A stretch of 64,000 nucleotides of DNA from Prevotella multiformis DSM 16608 (GCF_000191065.1 NZ_GL872283.1:148726-212725); one strand, 5' to 3'. Positions 27,826 to 37,570 are shown, counted from the stretch's first letter. The notes: generated from the letters alone by a model not told the origin. A program made the numbers and translations.

Positions 27826-27853
27826 CACCAGAGATATAAACGTTTATTTAAGC

Positions 27854-28957
27854 ATGGCATTAAAATGTGGTATAGTAGGACTGCCGAATGTCGGCAAGTC
27901 CACGCTTTTCAACTGTCTGAGCAGTGCCAAGGCACAGGCAGCCAACTTCCCTTTCTGTACGATTGAGCCGAACCTCGGTGTCATCACTGTTCCTGACGAG
28001 CGGCTGAACAAGCTGGCGGAGATTGTCCATCCGGGACGCATCGTTCCTGCTACCTGTGAGATTGTCGACATAGCAGGACTCGTAAAGGGTGCTTCAAAGG
28101 GCGAAGGACTGGGAAACAAGTTCCTTGGCAACATCCGTGAGTGCGATGCCATCATCCATGTCGTCCGCTGCTTCGAGGATGACAATGTGGTACGAGAGGG
28201 CGGCATGGCCGTCAATCCGGTTGAGGATAAGGAAATCATAGACACCGAACTGCAGCTCAAGGACCTCGAAACCATCGAGTCGCAGCTCTCGAAACAGCAG
28301 AAGGTAGCCGCAGCAGGCAACAAGGAAGCCAAGCTGATGGTGTCTGTCCTGGAGGCTTATAAGGAAGTACTGGAGCAGGGGAAAAACGCCCGCAGCGTGG
28401 AGTTTGACAGCAAGGAGGAACAGCAGGCCGCCCACGACCTCTTCCTCCTGACGACAAAGCCGGTGCTTTATGTCTGCAACGTTGATGAGGACAGTGCCAA
28501 GACCGGCAACGAATACAGCCGGCAGATTGAGCAGATTGCCGCCGAGGAGGGAGCGGAGGCCATGGTCATCGCTGCCAAGACCGAGGAGGACATTGCGTCT
28601 CTCGACAGCTACGAGGACAAGAAGATGTTTCTGGAAGAGCTGGGACTGGAGGAGAGCGGCGTGAGCCGGCTCATCAAGAAGGCCTACCACCTGCTGAACC
28701 TCCAGACCTTCATCACCGCCGGAGAGATGGAGGTAAAGGCCTGGACCTTCCACAAAGGCTGGAAAGCTCCGCAGTGTGCCGGCGTCATCCACACCGACTT
28801 CGAGAAAGGTTTCATCCGTGCAGAGGTCATCAAGTACGACGACTACCTCAGGTATGGCTCAGAGGCTGCCATTCGCGAAGCCGGCAAACTCGGTATTGAA
28901 GGCAAGGATTACGTGGTGCAGGACGGCGACATCATGCACTTCAGGTTCAACGTATAG
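27854..28957 (+). CDS. ychF: Redox-regulated ATPase/GTPase YchF (Obg family)
   Basis: YchF is a ribosome-associated P-loop NTPase that prefers ATP. The 367-residue protein begins MALKCGIVGLPNVGKSTLFN, with the P-loop GLPNVGKS at 9-16; G3 is DIAGLVKGASKGEGLGNKFL, which lacks the usual catalytic Gln as expected for this HAS-NTPase. The C-terminal TGS domain is at about 280-367 (FITAGEMEVKAWTFHKGW ... DYVVQDGDIMHFRFNV). The N-specific NKxD is replaced by a YVCNVDEDS type loop, in line with ATP preference. It has its own promoter. Confidence 0.96.
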   Translation: MALKCGIVGLPNVGKSTLFNCLSSAKAQAANFPFCTIEPNLGVITVPDERLNKLAEIVHPGRIVPATCEIVDIAGLVKGASKGEGLGNKFLGNIRECDAIIHVVRCFEDDNVVREGGMAVNPVEDKEIIDTELQLKDLETIESQLSKQQKVAAAGNKEAKLMVSVLEAYKEVLEQGKNARSVEFDSKEEQQAAHDLFLLTTKPVLYVCNVDEDSAKTGNEYSRQIEQIAAEEGAEAMVIAAKTEEDIASLDSYEDKKMFLEELGLEESGVSRLIKKAYHLLNLQTFITAGEMEVKAWTFHKGWKAPQCAGVIHTDFEKGFIRAEVIKYDDYLRYGSEAAIREAGKLGIEGKDYVVQDGDIMHFRFNV

Positions 28958-29053
28958 CGTCTTCCCCTCCATTCCTTCTCCAGACCGACGGTCACCGGCC
29001 GAATGCACCGGAGAGGGATTCGAGGATGAGGCTGTTCTGATTTCTTTTATCTT

Positions 29054-29896
29054 ATGAACAATCTACTTTACATCGCCTGGCAGCCCGAAGAGGTGATCTT
29101 CCGCATCGGCTCGGTTCCTGTCCGCTGGTACGGAATGTGCTGGCTCGTGGGACTTGTCCTGGGTTATTTTCTGATGCAGTGGCTCTACAGGCGGCACAAA
29201 TTCCCTGACGAGAAGTTCGACCCGCTTTTCCTCTATGTCTTCTTCGGCGTACTGGCAGGTGCCCGGTTGGGTCACTGTCTCTTCTATGAGCCGCAGGACT
29301 TCCTCACTTCATGGGACGGATTCCTCTCCATCTTCATTCCTTTCCACCACCTTGCCGACGGATCGTGGAAATACGTGGGCTATCAGGGGCTGGCATCCCA
29401 CGGCGGAGTGGCCGGACTGCTCATCGCACTCTACCTCTACATCCGCCGGTCGGGGATGAACACCTGGGTGGTGCTCGATTTCTTCGGCATCTGCTCGGGC
29501 ATCACGGCCTGTTTTATCCGGCTTGGAAACCTGATGAATTCGGAAATCATCGGCAAGGTGACGGACGTGCCGTGGGCGTTCATCTTCTACAATGTCGACA
29601 CCCACCCGCGCCATCCCGGGCAGCTCTATGAAGCCATTGCTTACCTCGTATTCTTCGTTGTCATCTTCCTGATTTACCGGAAACATCCGGAGAAGGTCGG
29701 GACAGGGCTCTACTTCGGTCTCTGCCTCACGCTTATTTTCACTTTCCGTTTCGTCATCGAATACACCAAGGAAGTACAGGAAGCCTTCGAGGCAGGCTTG
29801 CCCATCGACATGGGGCAGATTCTCAGCCTTCCGCTCATCGCCCTCGGTGTGTGGGCCATCCTGCGGTCGAGAGGAAGGCAGTACAGTCAGCCGTAA
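29054..29896 (+). CDS. lgt: Prolipoprotein diacylglyceryl transferase
   Basis: Lgt moves diacylglycerol from phosphatidylglycerol to the lipobox cysteine of prolipoproteins in the inner membrane. The 280-residue protein has seven hydrophobic helices, the conserved histidine H116 in YQGLASHGG, and the signature region IRLGNLMNSEIIGKVTD (155-171), a variant of the usual GRxGNFxNxE block. RHPGQLYEA follows at about residue 195. The substrate side is in this window too: the Ig-like lipoprotein at 51723. A very strong two-sided hairpin follows the gene. Confidence 0.95.
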   Translation: MNNLLYIAWQPEEVIFRIGSVPVRWYGMCWLVGLVLGYFLMQWLYRRHKFPDEKFDPLFLYVFFGVLAGARLGHCLFYEPQDFLTSWDGFLSIFIPFHHLADGSWKYVGYQGLASHGGVAGLLIALYLYIRRSGMNTWVVLDFFGICSGITACFIRLGNLMNSEIIGKVTDVPWAFIFYNVDTHPRHPGQLYEAIAYLVFFVVIFLIYRKHPEKVGTGLYFGLCLTLIFTFRFVIEYTKEVQEAFEAGLPIDMGQILSLPLIALGVWAILRSRGRQYSQP

Positions 29897-30006
29897 CAGG
29901 CCGTCAGACCGCCACTGCCCCGCATTTTGTGCCCATCCGGGGCGGAGCAGGCAGTACGGAAGCCCCATTCCTATGGCTGTCAGCAGCCGGCCAGGATAGA
30001 CAAAGG

Positions 30007-30053
30007 AACCGGAAAAGGTGTGCTGGAATATTCCGGCACACCTTTTCCGGTTT
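30007..30053. terminator. Strong bidirectional hairpin between lgt and ybjQ
   Basis: AACCGGAAAAGGTGTGC (30007-30023) pairs perfectly with GCACACCTTTTCCGGTT, and the inner bases GGAA/TTCC extend the stem to about 22 bp with almost no loop. It sits between converging genes and can end transcription from both sides. Confidence 0.75.
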
Positions 30054-30066
30054 CTCCCGTACAGGC

Positions 30067-30387
30067 CTATACGATACTCACCGCCGTACCGGAACACGTC
30101 ACCATGAGCATCGAACCGCCCTGTCCGACGGTCTCGTAATCGAGGTCGATGCCGACAATGGCGTTGGCTCCCAGCTCTTCCGCCCGCTGCATCATCTCCT
30201 GAAGTGACGTGTCCTTGGCTTCACGGAGCACTTTCTCGTAGGCACCGCTGCGCCCGCCGATGAAGTCGCGGATGCCGGCAAGGAAGTCCTTGAAAACGTT
30301 TGCACCGATGATGGTCTCGCCTGTTACCAGTCCTTTGTACGCTTGGATGGGATGACCTTCAATGGTCGGAGTTGTCGTGATAATCAT
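30067..30387 (-). CDS. YbjQ/DUF74 family protein
   Basis: This 106-residue protein belongs to the YbjQ family, a small pentamer-forming fold sometimes labelled heavy-metal-binding, though its role is not settled. The pattern [44 protein letters not shown] and [20 protein letters not shown] is diagnostic. The ATG at 30387 begins MIITTTPT. The same frame stays open upstream through cysS on the other strand, which is a shadow and not part of this protein. It converges on lgt and diverges from cysS. Confidence 0.9.
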   Translation of the reverse strand: MIITTTPTIEGHPIQAYKGLVTGETIIGANVFKDFLAGIRDFIGGRSGAYEKVLREAKDTSLQEMMQRAEELGANAIVGIDLDYETVGQGGSMLMVTCSGTAVSIV

Positions 30388-30507
30388 AAGATTTTGTTTT
30401 TGATTGTTTCTGAAAACGAACGGCAGCTTCCCTGCACGGGCAGGACCGCCGTGCGGCAAAGGTAGCAAAAAGACCGCACAATTGTATGAAGGCTGATAAT
30501 AATTTTG

Positions 30508-30515
30508 TAATTTTG
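30508..30515 (+). promoter_or_regulatory. -7 element TAATTTTG of cysS
   Basis: TAATTTTG followed by CA lies 28 bp before the cysS ATG at 30544. It is in the 156-bp spacer shared with the divergent ybjQ gene. Confidence 0.55.
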
Positions 30516-30543
30516 CAACATAAAGATTATAAACAGCTCTCTT

Positions 30544-32031
30544 ATGCAAGACTTGGTTATTTACAATACGCTGCACCGGAAGAAGGAACTCTTCCAACCG
30601 ACAGCAGCTCCCCACGTGGGCATGTATGTCTGCGGACCTACCGTTTACGGCGATCCGCACCTCGGGCATGCCCGCCCTGCCATCACCTTCGACATTCTCT
30701 TCCGCTATCTGAGGCACATCGGGTACAAGGTGCGCTACGTGCGCAACATCACTGATGTGGGACATCTGGAACATGATGCGGACGAAGGCGACGACAAAAT
30801 AGAGAAGAAGGCACGCCTCGAACAGCTGGAACCGATGGAAATCGCGCAGCATTACACCAACCGTTACCACGATGCGATGCGTGCGCTGAACGTCCTTCCG
30901 CCGAGCATCGAGCCGCACGCAACAGGCCACATCATCGAGCAGGAAGAGCTTGTAAAGCAGATTCTTGCCAACGGATATGCCTATGAAAGCAACGGCAGTA
31001 TTTACTTCGATGTGGAGAAATACGACAAGGACCACCACTACGGCATCCTCTCCGGGCGCAACCTCACCGACATGATCAACAACTCGCGCGAGCTGGCGGG
31101 AGTAGGTGAGAAGCACAACCAGGCCGACTTCGCCCTCTGGAAGCGTGCCATGCCGGAACACATCATGCGCTGGCCCTCGCCGTGGAGCGACGGATTCCCC
31201 GGCTGGCACTGCGAGTGTACGGCGATGGGACGGAAGTATCTGGGCGAACACTTCGACATCCACGGCGGGGGAATGGACCTCATCTTCCCGCACCATGAGT
31301 GCGAGATCGCACAGGCCGTGGCCTCCCAGGGCGACCAGATGGTGAAGTACTGGATGCACAACAACATGATCACCATCAACGGACAGAAGATGGGCAAGTC
31401 GCTCGGCAACTTCATCACGCTCGAACAGTTCTTCACCGGCAGGCACGAGACGCTCACGCAGCCCTATTCGCCCATGACCATCCGCTTCTTCATCCTCTCG
31501 GCGCATTACCGCGGGACGGTCGACTTCTCCAACGAAGCGCTGCAGGCTGCCGAGAAGGGCTATGAACGGCTGATGAACGGCATTGAAGACCTGGCCCGCA
31601 TCCAGGCCTCCGCAGCCTCCGACGGAAATACCGGCAAGTTCGTATCGGCCTTCCGGAAGAAGTGCTACGAGGCGATGAACGACGACCTGATGACACCTGC
31701 CGTCATCTCGGAACTCTTCGAGGCCTGCCATCTTGTGAACATCCTCATCGACCACAAAGCGCAGATTTCTGCCGGTGACCTCAAGGAACTCACGGAGGCG
31801 ATGCACCTCTTCGCCTTCGACATCCTCGGTCTGAAGAACGAGCGCAGTGCCGACAATGATGCCCGTGAGGAGGCTTATGGAAAGGTTGTCGATATGGTGC
31901 TCGACCTCCGTGCCAAGGCGAAGGCCGAGAAGAACTGGGCTGTCAGCGACCAGATCCGCGACGCCCTCTCCGCTGCCGGCTTCCAGGTGAAGGACACCAA
32001 GGACGGTGTCACGTGGAAGCTCGACCGCTGA
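30544..32031 (+). CDS. cysS: Cysteinyl-tRNA synthetase
   Basis: CysRS charges tRNA-Cys. The 495-residue protein has the zinc- and ATP-site block [18 protein letters not shown] near the N-terminus (HLGH replaces HIGH), the metal-binding [11 protein letters not shown] and FPHHECE motifs, and KMGKS at 282-286 in place of KMSKS. The C-terminal DALR region is present ([20 protein letters not shown]). Length is slightly above E. coli (461). A long imperfect hairpin follows the stop. Confidence 0.97.
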   Translation: MQDLVIYNTLHRKKELFQPTAAPHVGMYVCGPTVYGDPHLGHARPAITFDILFRYLRHIGYKVRYVRNITDVGHLEHDADEGDDKIEKKARLEQLEPMEIAQHYTNRYHDAMRALNVLPPSIEPHATGHIIEQEELVKQILANGYAYESNGSIYFDVEKYDKDHHYGILSGRNLTDMINNSRELAGVGEKHNQADFALWKRAMPEHIMRWPSPWSDGFPGWHCECTAMGRKYLGEHFDIHGGGMDLIFPHHECEIAQAVASQGDQMVKYWMHNNMITINGQKMGKSLGNFITLEQFFTGRHETLTQPYSPMTIRFFILSAHYRGTVDFSNEALQAAEKGYERLMNGIEDLARIQASAASDGNTGKFVSAFRKKCYEAMNDDLMTPAVISELFEACHLVNILIDHKAQISAGDLKELTEAMHLFAFDILGLKNERSADNDAREEAYGKVVDMVLDLRAKAKAEKNWAVSDQIRDALSAAGFQVKDTKDGVTWKLDR

Positions 32032-32053
32032 ACAGGTCCGTCCTGTACACACA

Positions 32054-32131
32054 GAAACGCAGGGACGCACGGTCCTTTGTCCGCCGGAAAGGCTGCTTAT
32101 GGACAAATCCATCCGTGTCGTCCCTGCGTTC
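32054..32131 (+). terminator. Long imperfect hairpin after cysS
   Basis: AACGCAGGGACGCACGG near 32056 pairs with CCGTGTCGTCCCTGCGTT near 32114-32130 with one bulge, and TTTGTCC/GGACAAA extends the stem inward. It is a strong 3'-end structure of about 75 bases without a clean T-run. Confidence 0.65.
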
Positions 32132-32194
32132 CTGCGTTTCTGACCGAACCATTATGCAGGCATCCCCCTATTGGGGGATAAACCTTATTTATAT

Positions 32195-32788
32195 GGGTTC
32201 TTCCGTTAAATGCGCGGATGCTCTTCGTATAGCTTTAGCGGAAAAACCAGAGTGATTCATTCAACAAAAACATGGTCAGGACCGTCAACTGGCTATCATC
32301 ATCCTCCGATGCAAAAGGCTTTTCATTTTAATACATTGAAAATACAGACAAGGTCTTGAAAAACCATTACATAATTTCAGACGGATCATCTGCAAATATA
32401 AAAAAAACGTACAAAAAGCAAGTTTCTAACCAGCAGTAAATCAATTGGTTGCCAAGCCGTTTTAAAAAGGTGCCTGATTGGGCTTCAAAAGGGCGTTAGT
32501 AACACGCTAAAAGGGCATCTGTTGCAGGCCAATCAGGCATCTTTTAGAGGCTAAAAGGGCATGTGTTGCTTTGCGTTGCATGAAAACAGTTTACAAATAC
32601 CGATGATAGGGGAATAAGCTGTCTGTAGAAGACGGGCTGATGGACAGGCATCGTATCTATCTGTCTTTCCTGCATTTTATCCCGTAGTTTATCCTCCTTT
32701 GCAAGGCCATCCGATTTTGGACAGTCATGCCATGCAAGTGCATAAGCCTTTCATCAGTTTCCAATCTACGCATTTAGCGGAAGAACCC
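32195..32788 (-). mobile_element. MITE-like element with TTCCGTTAAATGCG ends, copy 2
   Basis: Ends are GGGTTCTTCCGTTAAATGCG (32195-32214) and CGCATTTAGCGGAAGAACCC (32769-32788), inverted repeats with one mismatch. TTATAT flanks both ends directly (32189-32194 and 32789-32794), fitting a 6-bp target duplication. The 594-bp interior has no transposase. Listed on the minus strand because it is inverted relative to copy 1. TATATTTG is conserved at 32393-32400. Confidence 0.8.
32393..32400 (-). promoter_or_regulatory. -7 element TATATTTG inside MITE copy 2
   Basis: On the minus strand TATATTTG followed by CAG sits at the position equivalent to 24515 in copy 1. It points toward the 3' end of cysS. 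Confidence 0.5.
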
Positions 32789-33045
32789 TTATATAGCCTA
32801 TCGGGGGGCTGCCCGGCTATTCCGGCCCATAGAAGCCGACCGCCGGCATCCTGCCATATAGCGACAGGACGGAAGCTGCCTTCCCCCTCTTGCCGAAGCA
32901 CTGGTGGACGTCACGTGCCAGACCGCCGGAAGACACCGGCCGTGCTGATGCCCGTCATGGGGAACCGGCGGCAGACACCGTTCATGTTGACGACCCCCCT
33001 GCGACCGTAACCTCACCTAAACCGGCTTCATGACGGTACGGCGCA

Positions 33046-35325
33046 TTACCTCCTGCGCCTTTTCTTTCCCTTTTTCCTTCCATATCCGGCCGCATCGGCT
33101 GCTGCTGCCTGCCTGACCTTCGGCGGACGGCCGTCGTCGAGCGTGAAGTCGAGCTGGCGACGTTCCAGGTCAGCTTTCGCCACCTGGATGCGGACGGGAT
33201 CGCCGAACCGGTAGACGTGGTGATGCCGTCGGCCGACAAGGCAGTAGTTTTTCTCGTCGAACTCATAATAGTCATCATCGAGGTCGCGCATCGGTATCAT
33301 GCCCTCGCAGTGGTTCTCATCGATCTCCGCATAGATGCCGAAGCTCTGGATGCCGGAGATGTGTGCATCGTAGCATTCACCGATGCGGTCGCCCATGAAC
33401 TCCACCATCTTGTACTTGATGGAATCGCGTTCCGCATTCTGGGCAACGAGCTCCATGTCCGAACAATGCTCGCACAGATCCTCGTAATGCTCCTTGTTGG
33501 CAGACCGCCCGCCCTGCTGGTAGCGCGTGATCAGGCGGTGGACCATCGTATCCGGGTAACGCCGGATCGGCGAGGTGAAGTGGGTGTAATAGTCAAAGGC
33601 CAGTCCGAAGTGTCCGATGTTGTGTGTGGTGTACTTCGCCTTCATCATCGAACGGAGCGCGATCATCTGTATCACTTTCGCCTCCCGCTTGCCCTGCACC
33701 TCGTCCATCAGCTTGTTCAGCGCACGGGCAGTAGCCCCCTTGGTGCTGGACGACTTGAGCTTGTAGCCGAATTTGGCGGTAAATTCACGCAGGTTCTCGA
33801 ACTTCTGCGGGTCGGGATTGTCATGGACACGGTAAGGAAGGGTCTTCGCTTTCTTCCCTTTCTCCGTTATTCCGATGCTTTCGGCCACAGTCTTGTTGGC
33901 CAGGAGCATGAATTCCTCGATGAGCTTGTTTGCATCCTTCGACCGCTTGAAGTAACAGCGGATGGGCTTCCCTTTCTCATCCACGTCGAAGTGGAGCTCT
34001 TCCGAGTCGAACTTGACGCTCCCCTTCTTGAAGCGGCGGGCACGGAGAAGTTTCGCAAGGCGGTCGAGCGTAATCACCTCTTCGGCATATTCGCCCTTGT
34101 AACCGGCTTTCCCGGGCTTCGGGGCAGGCTCGCCCGTACCGTCCACCACCCCATTGTCCTCCAGCAGCTGCTGTGCCTCTTCGTAGGCATAACGGCGGTT
34201 CGACTTGATGACAGTATGCACGATGCGGTAAGCCTTCACGTTGGCCTCCTCATCCAGGTTGAAGATGCAGCTGAAAGCGAGCTTTTCCTCGTCCGGGCGG
34301 AGCGAACAGATGAAGTTGCACAGCCGCTCGGGAAGCATCGGGATGGTGCGGTCGACGAGATAGACCGATGTCGCCCTCTGCTGCGCCTCACGGTCGATGA
34401 TATCTCCTTCCTTCACATAATGCGACACGTCGGCGATGTGTACGCCCACTTCCCACAGTCCGTTCTTCAGCTTCCGGACAGAGAGCGCATCGTCGAAGTC
34501 CTTTGCATCCTTCGGGTCTATCGTGCAGGTCCACACGTCCCGGAAGTCCTCCCGTTCCTTGAAGTCCTGCTCCGTAATCTCGGCACTGATCTTCTCGGCA
34601 GCCTGTTCGACACGTTTCGGATACTTGTAAGGCAGACCGTACTGGGCGAGGATGGTGTTCATCTCCACGTCGTTGTCGCCGGCCTTGCCCAGCACATCCA
34701 CCACCTCGCCCACGAGGTTCTTGTGGTCGGCATCCGGCCACCTGGTAATCTTCACCAGCGCACGGTCGTCCGTCTTCCCGCCTTTCAGCTTCTTCTTCGG
34801 AATCAGGATGTCATGGATGAAGAGGTTCTCCTGTGTTACGAGGAAGGCAATGTCCTTCTCGACCCGCAACCTTCCTACGAAGGTGTCTTTCTTCCGTTGC
34901 AGTATCTCGATGACCATTGCCTCCTTTATGTGGTTCTGACGGCGGGCCATGAACTGTACCCGCACATGGTCGCCGTTCAGGGCAGCCATGGAGTTGCGTT
35001 CGGAGACGAAGACCGGTGTTCCGCCGTCATCGGGCAGGAACGTATTCTTGCCGTTCGCCTTCCGGATGAACGTACCTTCCTGCACCTGTCCCTTGGTGTT
35101 GAGCGTATAAGCGCCGTCGCCCACCTTCGACAGGAAGTCGTCCCAGGCCATCTCCTCCATCACGTCTATTGCCAGCATCTTGGCCGGATGCGTCTTCAGT
35201 TTCAGTGCATGGAATATCTGTTTGAAGCTGAATGTCTCGTCGGGTTGCGACTGGAAGAGAGCGGTCAGCTTCTCCGAAAGCTGCTTCTTGGTCAGTCGCC
35301 TGCTGTCTTTCTTTTCTTTCCTCAT
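33046..35325 (-). CDS. rnr: Ribonuclease R
   Basis: RNase R is a processive 3'-5' exoribonuclease able to degrade structured RNA. The 759-residue protein has an N-terminal winged-helix region (RLTKKQLSEKLTALFQSQPD), two cold-shock domains, the RNB catalytic centre CTIDPKDAKDFDDALS with its aspartates, the block HIADVSHYV, and a C-terminal S1 domain (IGECYDAHISGIQSFGIYAE). It ends in a basic tail GYGRKKGKKRRRR. The ATG at 35325 (MRKEKKDSRRL) is chosen; the frame is open for 67 more codons but that stretch overlaps the epimerase promoter region and is not family-like. No clear promoter is seen. Confidence 0.95.
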   Translation of the reverse strand: MRKEKKDSRRLTKKQLSEKLTALFQSQPDETFSFKQIFHALKLKTHPAKMLAIDVMEEMAWDDFLSKVGDGAYTLNTKGQVQEGTFIRKANGKNTFLPDDGGTPVFVSERNSMAALNGDHVRVQFMARRQNHIKEAMVIEILQRKKDTFVGRLRVEKDIAFLVTQENLFIHDILIPKKKLKGGKTDDRALVKITRWPDADHKNLVGEVVDVLGKAGDNDVEMNTILAQYGLPYKYPKRVEQAAEKISAEITEQDFKEREDFRDVWTCTIDPKDAKDFDDALSVRKLKNGLWEVGVHIADVSHYVKEGDIIDREAQQRATSVYLVDRTIPMLPERLCNFICSLRPDEEKLAFSCIFNLDEEANVKAYRIVHTVIKSNRRYAYEEAQQLLEDNGVVDGTGEPAPKPGKAGYKGEYAEEVITLDRLAKLLRARRFKKGSVKFDSEELHFDVDEKGKPIRCYFKRSKDANKLIEEFMLLANKTVAESIGITEKGKKAKTLPYRVHDNPDPQKFENLREFTAKFGYKLKSSSTKGATARALNKLMDEVQGKREAKVIQMIALRSMMKAKYTTHNIGHFGLAFDYYTHFTSPIRRYPDTMVHRLITRYQQGGRSANKEHYEDLCEHCSDMELVAQNAERDSIKYKMVEFMGDRIGECYDAHISGIQSFGIYAEIDENHCEGMIPMRDLDDDYYEFDEKNYCLVGRRHHHVYRFGDPVRIQVAKADLERRQLDFTLDDGRPPKVRQAAAADAAGYGRKKGKKRRRR

Positions 35326-35515
35326 AGTGGAATCAATCGTTTGGCCCCAAGTCACAGGTCTCTCCGGAGACATCTGCAGCAGCCATGGATAATGATGTAC
35401 GAAGCCTCGGAAGAGACGGCCGGCAGAACGGCTGCAACCTGTCGCTATACGTACAAAACACATGAAGGGGGTGACTTGAGTTTTGTTATTTTCCACAAAG
35501 TAACGAAAAAGTTTG

Positions 35516-35523
35516 TATCTTTG
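35516..35523 (+). promoter_or_regulatory. -7 element TATCTTTG of the epimerase gene
   Basis: TATCTTTG followed by CA lies 23 bp before the ATG at 35547, in the 221-bp spacer divergent from rnr. Confidence 0.55.
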
Positions 35524-35546
35524 CAAACGTTTGCAACAAATTTTTA

Positions 35547-36536
35547 ATGAAAAAGATACTCATAACAGGTGCGTCAGGCTTCATCGGCTCCTTCATCGTG
35601 GAAGAAGCGCTGCTGAAAGGCATGGAAACCTGGGCTGCCGTACGCCCTTCCTCCTCACGGGAATACCTGCGGGATGAGCGTATTCATTTCATAGAATTAG
35701 ACTTCTCATCCGTCGACAGACTGAAGGAACAGCTCTCGGGACATGCGTTTGACTATGTAGTCCACGCCGCGGGCGTGACGAAATGTCTGGACAAAGAAGA
35801 CTTCTTCCGTGTCAACCGTGACGGAACCCGCAAGCTCGTGCAGGCGCTCCAGGAGCTCGGACAGCCTCTGGAACGCTTTGTCTTCCTGTCAAGTCTCAGC
35901 ATCTTCGGCGCTATCAGGGAACAGCAGCCTTACGGGGAGATTGAACCTACGGACACGCCGCGGCCCAACACGGCGTACGGAAAGAGCAAGCTGGAGGCGG
36001 AGGCTTCGATTCCCTCCTCCTTCCCTTGCGTCATCCTGCGACCCACCGGCGTGTACGGGCCTCGCGAAAAGGACTACTTCCTGATGGCGAAGAGCATCCA
36101 GGGACACACCGACTTCGCCGCAGGCTACCGCCGGCAGGACATCACCTTCGTCTATGTAAAGGATGTCGTGCAGGCCGTTTTCCTCGCCCTCGACCACGGG
36201 AAGACAGGCAGCGCCTACTTCCTGAGCGACGGCAACGTCTACCGGAGCACCGACTTCAGCGACCTCATCCATGAGGAACTGGGCCGTCCGTGGCGGATCC
36301 GCATCACCGCCCCCCTCTGGCTACTGCGCATCGTGACGTTCTTCGGCGACCTTGCCGGACACCTCACAGGCAGGATCTCGGCCTTGAACAACGACAAGTA
36401 CCAGATACTCCGACAACGCAACTGGCGCTGCAACATCCGTCCCGCAATTGAGGAACTGGGCTACCGCCCGCAGTACGACCTCAGGCGGGGAGTGAAGGAG
36501 ACCATAGCCTGGTACAAGAAGGCCGGCTGGCTGTAA
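35547..36536 (+). CDS. NAD-dependent epimerase/dehydratase family protein
   Basis: This 329-residue extended short-chain dehydrogenase has the Rossmann motif TGASGFIGSF (7-16), the site DYVVHAAGVTKC, the catalytic serine region FLSSLSIFGA and the YxxxK pair in NTAYGKSKLEAE, then LRPTGVYGPRE. The substrate, probably a nucleotide sugar or a sterol-like or lipid alcohol, cannot be read. It precedes a PAP2 membrane enzyme by 25 bp, so the two are likely co-transcribed and may share a lipid or glycolipid pathway. Confidence 0.9.
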   Translation: MKKILITGASGFIGSFIVEEALLKGMETWAAVRPSSSREYLRDERIHFIELDFSSVDRLKEQLSGHAFDYVVHAAGVTKCLDKEDFFRVNRDGTRKLVQALQELGQPLERFVFLSSLSIFGAIREQQPYGEIEPTDTPRPNTAYGKSKLEAEASIPSSFPCVILRPTGVYGPREKDYFLMAKSIQGHTDFAAGYRRQDITFVYVKDVVQAVFLALDHGKTGSAYFLSDGNVYRSTDFSDLIHEELGRPWRIRITAPLWLLRIVTFFGDLAGHLTGRISALNNDKYQILRQRNWRCNIRPAIEELGYRPQYDLRRGVKETIAWYKKAGWL

Positions 36537-36561
36537 GCGGCCTGCCGTACCTGCCAGTCCA

Positions 36562-37536
36562 ATGACAACAGAAACAATGAAACAACTATTCAGATTAGAA
36601 AAGCATCCCGTAAAGGGACTCATGGCTTTTGAATGGGTGGCAATGGGCTACCTGCTGCTGACGCTTTTCCTCATACTCTTCATGTACACCAGCATGAAGA
36701 ATCCGCAGGCAATGCTCCTCGGAAGACTCCGTATCATCGCCCTGACCGCCGCCATGTGGATCGTCTACCGCATGGCACCCTGCCGGCTGACCCGCTTCGC
36801 ACGTGTCGCCGTGCAGATGGCACTGCTCGCCTGGTGGTATCCGGACACTTACGAGATCAACCGTCACCTGCCCAACCTCGACCATGTCTTTGCCGCCTGG
36901 GAACAGTCGCTCTTCGGCTGCCAGCCCGCCTTGCTCTTTTCAAAGGTTCTCCCCGGTCATGTCTTCAGCGAGCTGTTCGACATGGGGTATGCCGCCTATT
37001 ACCCGATGATCGCCGCGACAGCCGTCTATTACTTCGGATGGAAATACCGGGAGTTCAACCGGGCGGCCTTCATCATCCTGGCTTCCTTCTTTATCTATTA
37101 CGTTGTCTTCATCTTCGTGCCTGTCGCCGGACCTACCTTCTATTACAAGGCGGTAGGATTGCAGAACATCACGGCGGGTGTCTTCCCCAGTCTGCACGGT
37201 TACTTCAACCACCACCAGGCGTGCCTGCCCAGTCCGGGATTCACCGACGGCATATTCTATCATCTCGTCGAAGATGCCAAGGCCGCCGGCGAACGCCCGA
37301 CGGCCGCCTTCCCGAGTTCGCACGTGGGCGTCAGCACCATCTGCATGCTGCTCCTCTGGCACGACCGCAACTACCGGCTGCTTGCCGTCCTCGCACCTTT
37401 CTATCTCCTGCTGTGCTGTGCCACCGTCTATATCCAGGCACATTACCTCGTTGATGCCATCGCCGGCTTCCTCACGGCCTGCATCCTCTTTGCCATCCTC
37501 CTGCGGGTATCGCGTCCGATGATGAACAAGGAGTGA
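36562..37536 (+). CDS. PAP2-superfamily membrane enzyme (phosphatase or inositol-phosphoryl transferase type)
   Basis: The 324-residue protein has six or more transmembrane helices. PAP2 motifs are PSSH at 251-254 (AFPSSHVGVSTICM) and H294-x3-D298 (QAHYLVDAIAGFL); an earlier FPSLHGYFNHHQ loop is also present. The spacing and lack of a clear KxxxxxxRP motif resemble the Aur1-like branch that transfers inositol phosphate to ceramide, but a simple lipid-phosphate phosphatase is equally possible. Bacteroidota make sphingolipids, so the first option deserves a test. The start may be 36562 or 36577. It follows the epimerase by 25 bp. Confidence 0.8.
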   Translation: MTTETMKQLFRLEKHPVKGLMAFEWVAMGYLLLTLFLILFMYTSMKNPQAMLLGRLRIIALTAAMWIVYRMAPCRLTRFARVAVQMALLAWWYPDTYEINRHLPNLDHVFAAWEQSLFGCQPALLFSKVLPGHVFSELFDMGYAAYYPMIAATAVYYFGWKYREFNRAAFIILASFFIYYVVFIFVPVAGPTFYYKAVGLQNITAGVFPSLHGYFNHHQACLPSPGFTDGIFYHLVEDAKAAGERPTAAFPSSHVGVSTICMLLLWHDRNYRLLAVLAPFYLLLCCATVYIQAHYLVDAIAGFLTACILFAILLRVSRPMMNKE

Positions 37537-37570
37537 ACCGGGCAGACCGGGCGGGGAAGCGGTGGGCTTA

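Larger units (their letters stand above)
32032..33045. other. Gene-poor 1-kb spacer between cysS and rnr
   Basis: No protein gene is seen. The stretch holds the cysS hairpin (32054-32131), MITE copy 2 (32195-32788), and a GC-rich block (32810-33000) with CACCGGCCGTGCTGATGCCC at 32934-32953, a motif shared with the second element family at 40736-40765. The block may be a worn third copy of that family. Confidence 0.6.

Noticed and set aside
30067..32112. A 681-codon open frame on the minus strand across cysS
   Set aside because: Only the last 106 codons look like a protein family (YbjQ). The rest is antisense to cysS and reads as low-complexity shadow sequence.
33217..35547. A 776-codon open frame on the plus strand across rnr
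   Set aside because: It is antisense to a clear RNase R gene; codon pattern and protein composition are those of a mirror frame.
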